Shown: positions 50,298-58,085 of the stretch, one piece after another | How the letters are laid out: every line of letters begins with the position of its first letter | Numbering within the stretch: the stretch's first letter is position 1 | Source: Sphaerospermopsis torques-reginae ITEP-024 | GTDB taxonomy: Bacteria > Cyanobacteriota > Cyanobacteriia > Cyanobacteriales > Nostocaceae | DNA length: 64,000 bases | Direction of reading: 5' to 3' | NCBI RefSeq assembly: GCF_019598945.1 | Contig: NZ_CP080598.1 | Span: forward strand, 248,001-312,000 | The notes under the pieces: generated by a model | The model's input: only the letters and a program-made list of their open reading frames with translations | What the model was told of the DNA's origin: nothing | Database searches by the model: none | Translations under genes and position numbers: made by a program

Positions 50298-51134
50298 TTA
50301 CTTTTGTAAAACATAACAAAGGTATTCTTGATCTCCATTTTTAAATGCTTCATACATGGGAGTTCCTTGGCATCCAGCAAACCAGTTGGCGACTATGTGT
50401 AAGTATTTAGGAATATACTGGTTAATTATTTTTAGCTTTCTTTCATTTTCTAAATCCATAGCTTTGAGAATATTAGGGGTTATTATTTCCGATTTTAAAA
50501 TTTTAAAACCAGTATTTTTTAATGCTATGGTTGTTTTTTCAATGTCTTGTTTGGGGCGAAAATCAGTAAATAAAAAGTAACCATTTGGGCGCATAATTCT
50601 AAAAACTTCAGCGAAAAAACGTTCAGGTGAACCGTAACAATGTGATGATTCAACATTAACGACTACATCAAAGGAACAATCATTAAATGGTAGAGATTCT
50701 GCATCTCCGAGTTGAAAATTTAGTTGGGGAACAGAATGTGCTTTTTGACAGAATGCTATATTGCTTTTGGAAAAATCAACCCCGGTCATTGTTTTTGGTT
50801 GTAAATGACGGGTAATATATGAAGAACCACCACCACGTCCACATCCTACTTCAATAACATCCAATCCTTGCAGTGAAATAGCATTGGCAACATGATGATA
50901 AAGTTGAAGACAATAACGTTCTTCTTCTTCAGATGGGTTCAATTCTAGTTTTTTGGTATTCGGTTCTACATCTGCATAACCATAGTTGATAAAAGTAATT
51001 TTTATGTTGCTATAATTAGCTGCGAAAAGGTTATACCATCCTTTCCAAAACAATCTTCTCAAGGGATAGTGATTAGGACGAGATATAAAGTTATTTAACA
51101 AATTTTCAGGCAGAGAAGTGAAATTATTCAACAT
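50298..51134 (-). CDS. SAM-dependent methyltransferase, phthiotriol-methyltransferase-like
   Basis: The 278 residues have motif I VIEVGCGRGGGSSYI, MTGVDFSKSNIAFC, LGDAESLPFNDCSFDVVVNVESSHCYG (with motif II/post I), and FFAEVFRIMRPNGYFLFTD. This profile resembles the methyltransferases of phthiocerol/phenolphthiocerol lipids and of sterol/gamma-tocopherol type. In this cluster it probably O-methylates the lipid chain. It is unlike the methyltransferase at 48138. Confidence 0.8.
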   Translation of the reverse strand: MLNNFTSLPENLLNNFISRPNHYPLRRLFWKGWYNLFAANYSNIKITFINYGYADVEPNTKKLELNPSEEEERYCLQLYHHVANAISLQGLDVIEVGCGRGGGSSYITRHLQPKTMTGVDFSKSNIAFCQKAHSVPQLNFQLGDAESLPFNDCSFDVVVNVESSHCYGSPERFFAEVFRIMRPNGYFLFTDFRPKQDIEKTTIALKNTGFKILKSEIITPNILKAMDLENERKLKIINQYIPKYLHIVANWFAGCQGTPMYEAFKNGDQEYLCYVLQK

Positions 51135-51361
51135 CTTGAACTCCCAAGTAATAGGTGATTAAAATGAACAGGTTTAAAGTGAGTTTAGCTGGAGATCAAG
51201 GCAGCATCCCAAATGTGTAAATTTATTTTTATCTATGGAAATAATATGCACTAATATCCTGATATGATTGCACCGCAAAGGGCGAAAGAACGCAAAGGTA
51301 AGAGAGTTTCAGAGAGTTTTTGGTGTGGCTGTGTTGATTTTTTTCAAAGTTGGGATACTTC

Positions 51362-52381
51362 CTAAATCAATTTTTGGATATCAGTTTTTTTCAACCATTC
51401 ATGAGTACGACGCATTCCTTCAGTCAAATCAATTTTTGGTTGATAACCCAGCATAGTTTTTGCTTTGGTGATGGAATAGGCATAAGGACGAGTGATAAAA
51501 TCTAGTGATTCTGGCAGAATATCGGCTTTTTTTCGCAACAGTTTTTGACCTTGGTAACGCACTTGCAACAATAATTTCATTTCATCTTTGGGTAGAGAAA
51601 TAAAAGCTGGTAAATTTTCTATTGCAGCTAATTTTGTAAAATACTCTTTCCAAGAAGTTTCTTGTCCATCTGTGATATTAAATATTTCTCCAGATATTTC
51701 TCCCGATGGTTCTTTTTCAATTGCCAAAAAGATAGCATCAATGAGGTTATCTATATAGAGATGATTACTTACACCTTTACCATCATTGGCATAAGCAAAT
51801 AAATTTTGACGCATCAATAAAAGTGGACGTACTACCCAAGGAATACAACCGGGACCGTAAACATCACCAGCGCGGATAATAATAATATTAAAATCTGGTG
51901 GTGCATTCAATTTTAAAAGTGCAGATTCTGCTTCTATTTTCGTTTGACAATAGGGGTTATTTTCTCCACAAAGCAATTCTGATTCTGTCACTTGATGAGG
52001 ATAGTTAAAGCCATAAACTAGGACACTAGAAAGATGCACAAAAATTTTCACACCAGCATCTTTGGCGGCTTTTGCCATATTCATTGTACCACCAACATTT
52101 ATTTCCCAAAATTTCTTGATATTGCCTGTTTCTGCTGCCAATTGTTCGGTATGAAAAACAATATCTACTCCTTGACAAGCTTTTTGGGCAATGGCAAAAT
52201 CAGTGATGTTACCAAACAATAAATCAACATCCAAATTATTGGTATTTTTTCTGTTCATAGAAGTTTGTAAACCACGAACTTTCATTCCCCGTTCTAAAGC
52301 TAATTCAGCAGCACGTAAACCAATAAAGTTATCTATTCCCGTAATCAGTAATGTTTTTGAATTGATGTTCATAATTCTCAC
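51362..52381 (-). CDS. Extended SDR epimerase/ketoreductase, cluster copy 2
   Basis: The 339 residues match the 48912 gene along their full length (LVYGFNYP, NPYCQTKIEAESALLKLN, GDVYGPGCIPWVVRPLLLMRQ, FNITDGQETSWKEYF). The nucleotide motif reads GIDNFIG, so the middle Gly of GxxGxxG is Asn here, which may change cofactor use. YxxxK is kept. An extra GEIS duplication occurs in KEPSGEISGEIFNI. The start MNINSKTLLITG at 52372 is an alternative to the ATG at 52381. Confidence 0.8.
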   Translation of the reverse strand: MRIMNINSKTLLITGIDNFIGLRAAELALERGMKVRGLQTSMNRKNTNNLDVDLLFGNITDFAIAQKACQGVDIVFHTEQLAAETGNIKKFWEINVGGTMNMAKAAKDAGVKIFVHLSSVLVYGFNYPHQVTESELLCGENNPYCQTKIEAESALLKLNAPPDFNIIIIRAGDVYGPGCIPWVVRPLLLMRQNLFAYANDGKGVSNHLYIDNLIDAIFLAIEKEPSGEISGEIFNITDGQETSWKEYFTKLAAIENLPAFISLPKDEMKLLLQVRYQGQKLLRKKADILPESLDFITRPYAYSITKAKTMLGYQPKIDLTEGMRRTHEWLKKTDIQKLI

Positions 52382-52460
52382 AAATTACTCAATTTTTTAA
52401 CTAGGAAGATTAATAACCCAATTACCTATTCCCTATTACCTATTCCCTATTCTCTGTTCC

Positions 52461-54356
52461 CTATTTCCTATGAATTATCAATTGATTTTTGCTACTTAGA
52501 TTTGCCTTGAGAGAAGCAAAATGTTGTCCACCTAATTCAATTTGTTCTGCTACACATCCATTTTTTAATCTATCAACTAGATAGTCCATATCATGAGCAA
52601 TAAAATTTGTGCCATGATCTGGTTCGATCAAACTAACTAATTTGATATTTTTTGTTTGTTGATTAGCTAAGTTAGAAAAACCTAAAAAATTAAAGACTCC
52701 TGATTCATAAGTTCCACAGGGTACAGAAGGATTATCAACACCAAAGCAATATTCATTTTCTTGAAACCAATCATAAGCAGGATAGCCATGAAAGTGAACA
52801 ATTGGCGCACCATTGGCAATTAATTCTGGTGTATATAAGGCAGCACCTAGAGTAATTGCCAGCATAACATAGATATCATAGGAAGGTTTGATATCTGATT
52901 TAGTTGACTGATTGCCTAGTGGTAATTGCAGATGTAAATTATTTTTTAACGCAATGCGAAGGATATCTTGCTCAATATTTAAATCTGTTTTATTAGAACC
53001 TGAACGAGAACTAAGTAACCAAATATCAGGGATTTGTTTAAATACATATTCTCCAGCGATGAGGATTTTAATATAACGTCTACCTGTTTCATTTGTACGA
53101 ATTTCATTACTACTAAATCCCGCAACAGGTAATAAGTTTTCCCATTCAGCAGCAGTGATTTCTGGTTTTCCTACATAATAAGGTGGTTCTGCATAAGCGA
53201 CAAAACCATAGGAAACTCCCGTTCTACCATTGACGATGACATTAACAATATCTCTGTGGGACTTTCTTTTAATAACTTCCGCTAGTTTAAAACCTGGTGG
53301 AAATAAACCAGTTGATGCTAGTTCTTGACCTAGTTTCACCAATTTATGAGCATAGCTAGATATATAAGGATTATATTCTCCGATTTCAAATCTATTCATT
53401 AACAGGGGAGCGATGGGAACAAAAACTTTAGGAATCAGAGATTTGGAAATAAAATTATCTATTTCTGTTCTCTCGAAAATAGAATCTGATAGATTCATAT
53501 TGAGAATGGAAATTTTATCATTAGATACGCCAATGACAATTTCGGAAAATGTTTTAATGAGTGTATTGATGCCAATGCTAATTTTGTCTTGATACTTGGT
53601 TAAGGGATTTACAAACTCTTCATCTATTTCACCAATAATGATGACTTGAGTATTTGTTGGATCTTCGACATATTTTGCGGCATGATCTTCCGCCCAACTA
53701 CTTAATTTAGCGATTTGAACAACAGACATTTTTTGCTGATTTACTAGCCAGGGATAAGATAAAATATAAAAACTTTCAGCTATAAATATTCCTAATTTTC
53801 TCAACCATGAATTAGGTCTTTCTACATCTATTACTGCATCAATTTCTGCTCGCACACCCTTGATTTTTAAAGAATGATTCCAATTAAATAGAGGAATTTT
53901 GATATCATATAAAATTTCTGTTGTTGCTTCCTGCCAAGGGATAACAGTAACGCCCAAGTTTTTTAACTTAATTGCTAATTCTTGGCGGAATTTAATAATT
54001 GTTTGATGATGATAACCATGAGGTAAAGGTCTAAATGTCACACTGAGATTTTGAGCCATCATGTTTGGGTTAATAATTGGGGGCTGATATCCTATAGGTG
54101 ATTCACCTGCAAAACCACCTATTAACCTGCCAATAGTTTGTAAACTAATTCCTTGAATCAGAGGTTCAGAAGCTGATTTTGTAGCGATATTCATTTCTTG
54201 TAATAATGCCAAAATATCTCCTTTGGATGTGGCTATTTCCGCTTGTATTTCTGGTGTAATTACCCCTTTAGGAGAACGAATATTGAGTTTGTTATTTTCA
54301 ACCCAAAATTCCACACCTTGTTGAGTGAGTTTCGCTAAAATTTCGGATGCGTTCAT
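52461..54356 (-). CDS. TubC-docking-domain protein with novel 570-residue body
   Basis: Residues 1-55 (MNASEILAKLTQQGVEFWVE, then SPKGVITPEIQAEIATSKGDILALLQ) are a TubC N-terminal docking domain, used in NRPS/PKS lines to bind a partner enzyme. The remaining about 575 residues are not recognised. They include HGYHHQTIIKFRQELAIKL, VIIIGEIDEEFVNPLTKY, HFHGYPAYDWF and EPDHGTNFIAHDMDYL, with several conserved-looking His/Asp residues that could bind metal. It lies between the carrier protein gene (54621) and SDR copy 2, all in one direction. It has no condensation, adenylation or ketosynthase motif. Confidence 0.7.
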   Translation of the reverse strand: MNASEILAKLTQQGVEFWVENNKLNIRSPKGVITPEIQAEIATSKGDILALLQEMNIATKSASEPLIQGISLQTIGRLIGGFAGESPIGYQPPIINPNMMAQNLSVTFRPLPHGYHHQTIIKFRQELAIKLKNLGVTVIPWQEATTEILYDIKIPLFNWNHSLKIKGVRAEIDAVIDVERPNSWLRKLGIFIAESFYILSYPWLVNQQKMSVVQIAKLSSWAEDHAAKYVEDPTNTQVIIIGEIDEEFVNPLTKYQDKISIGINTLIKTFSEIVIGVSNDKISILNMNLSDSIFERTEIDNFISKSLIPKVFVPIAPLLMNRFEIGEYNPYISSYAHKLVKLGQELASTGLFPPGFKLAEVIKRKSHRDIVNVIVNGRTGVSYGFVAYAEPPYYVGKPEITAAEWENLLPVAGFSSNEIRTNETGRRYIKILIAGEYVFKQIPDIWLLSSRSGSNKTDLNIEQDILRIALKNNLHLQLPLGNQSTKSDIKPSYDIYVMLAITLGAALYTPELIANGAPIVHFHGYPAYDWFQENEYCFGVDNPSVPCGTYESGVFNFLGFSNLANQQTKNIKLVSLIEPDHGTNFIAHDMDYLVDRLKNGCVAEQIELGGQHFASLKANLSSKNQLIIHRK

Positions 54357-54620
54357 GACTAAATCTCCCAGTTTTTAACGAACTAAAAAGCATAAGGAAA
54401 AGAAGACACTCCGCTGAATGATGTTTCCTCCATTCGTGCGAAGTGTCAGTCTTAGAGGAGGAAAAACTTGAAAATCTGTAAGCATTCAGCTATTAGCCAT
54501 CAGCAGTCAGCTAACACCAAAGAATCGCCAATTTATTCGTGTCTTTCTTCGTATCGTGTTATTTTGTGAAAAATGCTGGAAACTACAAGCTAAATTCTTA
54601 CAAAAATGTTTATGTATTGT

Positions 54621-54926
54621 TTAAATCTGCAAAATTTCTGAGTCTGAATTTTCTAATTCTTCAGCTAATCTCTGTGCCAATTCTTCAATGGTGGGATAAT
54701 ACCACAAATGGATTAGAGATAATTTAAATCCCAAAAATTTCTCAGCTTTACTCGCAAGTATTATGGCTTGAGATGAATCTAAACCGTAGCTATCTAACGG
54801 TTCTCGAATATCTATTTCCTCTGGGTTAACTCCCAATATATGAGAAATATTATCTATTAGCCAAGCTTGAATATCTGCGGTATTAACGGCTGTTTTTACA
54901 GGGTGTTGATAAAGATTTTCGCTCAT
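54621..54926 (-). CDS. Free-standing acyl carrier protein
   Basis: The 101 residues have a four-helix carrier pattern with the 4'-phosphopantetheine site DSYGLDSSQ (Ser51), preceded by IQAWLIDNISHILGVNPEEID. The end is acidic. It starts five bases after the acyltransferase stop, so the acyltransferase probably uses a chain bound to this protein. An ATG start with few alternatives is clear. Confidence 0.85.
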   Translation of the reverse strand: MSENLYQHPVKTAVNTADIQAWLIDNISHILGVNPEEIDIREPLDSYGLDSSQAIILASKAEKFLGFKLSLIHLWYYPTIEELAQRLAEELENSDSEILQI

Positions 54927-54930
54927 TTAT

Positions 54931-56265
54931 TTATGCACCTCTAATTTTTGCAGTATTGGATGATAAATTAAGGATGTAACAGACAACTTGATTTACCATA
55001 TCTTCCATTGTCTCCCGACTAATTGAAGGTTGAGAAAAAACGAAGTTTAACAGCATTTTGCCTTGAAAAGTTGCCACATGAATCACAAACATACCTGCAT
55101 ATAAAGAATGAGAACCTGCAAAACTGATCTCTTCTAGTTCTAATTCACCATACGATTTGGGAATGTTTACCTTGCCAATATTAGATACTGAAACTGTAGC
55201 TGCTACTTGTTGAGGAAAGAGAAAACAAAACTTGGTCAGATACTTGGCAAGTAATACCATATTAAAAATATCACCATGCTTAATTCCCAATTCTAAATTT
55301 TGTTTGACTTCCCTTGCTAATTCCCAAACAGATGTATTTTGGTTTATGGTGTGAAATCCCATCAGAGATGTAGCTAAAACAGCTAAGTTTTCCTTATTAA
55401 TTGCAGGTTGCAAACGTCTGCGTAAATCAAGATAAGATAGACAATTCATGCAGACACTTTTTTGATTTGGTTTTATAATTTTTCTAGCTACTGTCAACAT
55501 GAGTAAGGCACATAAAGCACTGTTGACTGTGGTATTTTCTAGCTGACATTGAGCAATAAAATTTTCAGTTGCATCTGCAAAAATTTGTTTATGGATAATT
55601 GCACAATTCCGTTGATAAATGGATACATACTTTTCAACCTCTAATGTTTTTGGTTGTTTCCAAAACTTTTGCAATCCAATTTTTAACAATAATAAAAATC
55701 TGCTTGTATTCCCTCTCCAACCTTGTGTATATTTGGGTAGTAGTTTTTCAATGGGTGGTAGTTGTTCTAAGGTGGTAACTTGTTTAATGGTGTCACCAGA
55801 TGTAAGTCTTTGGTAATAAGTGAAAATTTCTGAATGCAGTTGAATACTGGATAAACCATCAGAAATTGCATGGTGCAAGGTGGAAATTAGATAATTAATT
55901 TTTGGCTCATCCTTGATAGTAACTATGACAACTCTCATTAGACATTTGCTACTATCAATTGCCTCATTCATTTCTTGATTAACAACTTCTTGCCATTGTT
56001 CCTTATCTAAATTTATAACTGTTTGCAAAGGGATTTTTTCTGTACCTATGGGTTGAAAATAAAAACGATTTTGAGAATGGATAATGCGAGAATTTAGACT
56101 AGGATGGCGATATTGAATAATATCTAAAGCCTGTCTGATAACTGCTTTTTGGAGGTTGCCGTTAATGCGACTAATAGTAACTAAATTCCAGGTTTTAGCA
56201 CGGCTATTGAGGATTTCCATTGTTGCTTCCAGACTGCTTAATTCTCTGTTATCTGGCATAGTCAT
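54931..56265 (-). CDS. Condensation-superfamily acyltransferase (PapA5-like)
   Basis: The 444 residues show HHAISDG (HHxxxDG, 131-137), the active site of NRPS condensation, alcohol acyltransferase and mycobacterial PapA5 enzymes, and the DFGW-like region is replaced by VSNIGKVNIPKSYGELEL, as in PapA types. There is no adenylation or carrier domain. It would transfer an acyl chain to an alcohol or amine, possibly to release or esterify the PfaABD product. It overlaps the PfaD-like gene by four bases (ATGA) and is followed by the carrier protein. Confidence 0.75.
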   Translation of the reverse strand: MTMPDNRELSSLEATMEILNSRAKTWNLVTISRINGNLQKAVIRQALDIIQYRHPSLNSRIIHSQNRFYFQPIGTEKIPLQTVINLDKEQWQEVVNQEMNEAIDSSKCLMRVVIVTIKDEPKINYLISTLHHAISDGLSSIQLHSEIFTYYQRLTSGDTIKQVTTLEQLPPIEKLLPKYTQGWRGNTSRFLLLLKIGLQKFWKQPKTLEVEKYVSIYQRNCAIIHKQIFADATENFIAQCQLENTTVNSALCALLMLTVARKIIKPNQKSVCMNCLSYLDLRRRLQPAINKENLAVLATSLMGFHTINQNTSVWELAREVKQNLELGIKHGDIFNMVLLAKYLTKFCFLFPQQVAATVSVSNIGKVNIPKSYGELELEEISFAGSHSLYAGMFVIHVATFQGKMLLNFVFSQPSISRETMEDMVNQVVCYILNLSSNTAKIRGA

Positions 56266-57977
56266 AATTTTTCTGGAAAATATTGACTGTATTCATCTGG
56301 AATTTGTAGTCCTTGAATTTTTAAGTTTTGGATGCGGTATAAAAATGTTGCTCCTGTCATAATGTGGTCAGCAACTTCTACCACTTTACGATTTTTTGGT
56401 TCAGCTAAGTATGAACCTCTCACCCAATCATTAAAGCTACCCATTGCCGGTCCACACCAAATTTGATAGTCAATTTCTCGACCTTTTTCTCCACTGTTAG
56501 ACCACCGAGAAGACAATCCTAAATACCAACGAAAAATTAGAGCCATTTTCAGTTTAGGATTACTTGCAGCTTTGGTTAATTTATCTGGGTTGCGTTGGGA
56601 TAAATAATTAACTGTTTCTTGCCAAATTTCTTGCACAGGCTTTTTCAAAATTTGATTTTCTAGTTTCTCTATTTCCGCTAGGGGAATTTCTTCAATTGAA
56701 TTATAATTTTTGTATAATTCATATAATTTTTGAGCGCGGAGAGGAAAGAGTGTACCACGTTTGAGAACTTGCAATTTTACACCCATTTCAAACATATCTG
56801 CGGCGGGAGCCATCATCACATCAGCCATTTCGGCTTGAGCTAATAATTCTTTGGTGTATTCAGAAGTTCCGGCTTCAATGCAAGATTGATTTATAGAACC
56901 TGTGACAACATAAGCAGCACCCATAATAAAGGCAGCTAAGGCTGATTTTGGTGTGGAAATTCCGCCAGCTACGCCAATTCTGACGGGGTTTTCATATCTG
57001 TATTTATTTTGAAATTCATCTCTTAATTCTAAGATGGAAGGTAATAAACATATCAGGGGACGATTATCTGTATGACCTCCAGAATCTGCTTCTACTGTAA
57101 TATCATCAGCCATAGGAATTTTGCTGGCAAGATTGGCTTGTAATTCACTAATTAAACCTTGTTCAACTAATTGTTTAAGGATTTTTGTAGGTGCAGGTTG
57201 CAAAAATTTAGTGGCAACTTCGCGGCGAGAAACTTTGGCGATGACTTTATTTTTGATTTGGATTTGATTGGCTGAATTTAAACTTAATCCTGCGGCTCGA
57301 TAATAAACAATGTTGTCAGTTAAATCTAAAAATGCAGATGCTTCAACAATTCTGACTTGATGTTTGAGATATAAATTAATGCTAAGACGTTCAATTGCTG
57401 GTTCACTGGGACTATGGAGTAAGTTAAAAGCGTAAGGTTTTTGATTTAAGGCTTGCTGAATTTTGTTAATAGCAGTCTCGACACGGGAAGGGGATAAACC
57501 TCCTGCACCAAAGACACTTAAAATTCTTTGTTTACCTAGTGCAATTACCATTTCTTCTGATGCTATTCCTTGAGCCATTGCCCCAGTCATATAGGCATAT
57601 TTTACACCATAAAAATCGAGAAACCTTGTATCACCTAGTTGTTGAATTGCTAAGGGTGGAACAGCCATTAACATTTCCATCTGGGCTGTTTTACCATTAT
57701 TGACATGAGATAAATTACCTTCGTTTGTGATGCCAATTATCCCTTCATTTCTAACTATATAACATGGTTTTTCTAAATTCCTCAGTTTTAATTTAATTTG
57801 TTCTGCATCAAAGGAAACATTTTTAAAATTACCTTGCCAATTTTGATGATGGTTGATAAATAAGTTAGAAAAATGGAGATTATTTTCTTGATTCGATCTA
57901 TTTTCTGTATTGTACATTTGAGCCAACCTCTTAACATCTAATGTGGTTTTGGGAACTCCGAAAAATAAATTATTCAA
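56262..57977 (-). CDS. PfaD-like trans-acting enoyl reductase (FMN)
   Basis: The 571 residues read YGVKYAYMTGAMAQGIASEEMVIALG, GAGGLSPSRVETAI, ADDITVEADSGGHTDNRPL, GVAGGISTPKSALAAFIMGA and GTSEYTKELLAQAEMADVMMAPAADMFE, exactly the PfaD/PksE-type nitronate monooxygenase-fold enoyl reductase. It reduces enoyl chains on the PfaA-type synthase, as also in heterocyst glycolipid gene clusters. It is shorter at the N-terminus than the AT-bearing forms. Normal family length otherwise. Confidence 0.9.
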   Translation of the reverse strand: MNNLFFGVPKTTLDVKRLAQMYNTENRSNQENNLHFSNLFINHHQNWQGNFKNVSFDAEQIKLKLRNLEKPCYIVRNEGIIGITNEGNLSHVNNGKTAQMEMLMAVPPLAIQQLGDTRFLDFYGVKYAYMTGAMAQGIASEEMVIALGKQRILSVFGAGGLSPSRVETAINKIQQALNQKPYAFNLLHSPSEPAIERLSINLYLKHQVRIVEASAFLDLTDNIVYYRAAGLSLNSANQIQIKNKVIAKVSRREVATKFLQPAPTKILKQLVEQGLISELQANLASKIPMADDITVEADSGGHTDNRPLICLLPSILELRDEFQNKYRYENPVRIGVAGGISTPKSALAAFIMGAAYVVTGSINQSCIEAGTSEYTKELLAQAEMADVMMAPAADMFEMGVKLQVLKRGTLFPLRAQKLYELYKNYNSIEEIPLAEIEKLENQILKKPVQEIWQETVNYLSQRNPDKLTKAASNPKLKMALIFRWYLGLSSRWSNSGEKGREIDYQIWCGPAMGSFNDWVRGSYLAEPKNRKVVEVADHIMTGATFLYRIQNLKIQGLQIPDEYSQYFPEKL

Positions 57978-58041
57978 TTAATTGATATTATCTAAACTTC
58001 CTGCACCTGATTCCTTTATCTATTAGTAAATTACCTTATTT

Positions 58042-58062
58042 GGGCGGGCAAGATGCCCACCC
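58042..58062 (-). repeat. Stem-loop between PfaB-like and PfaD-like genes
   Basis: On the minus strand GGGTGGGCA-TCT-TGCCCGCCC can form a 9-bp stem with one G-U pair. It is a widespread type of repeat and may modulate read-through from the PfaB-like to the PfaD-like gene, 24 bases after the stop codon. Confidence 0.4.
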
Positions 58063-58085
58063 CACACATACACCACAAATACAGG

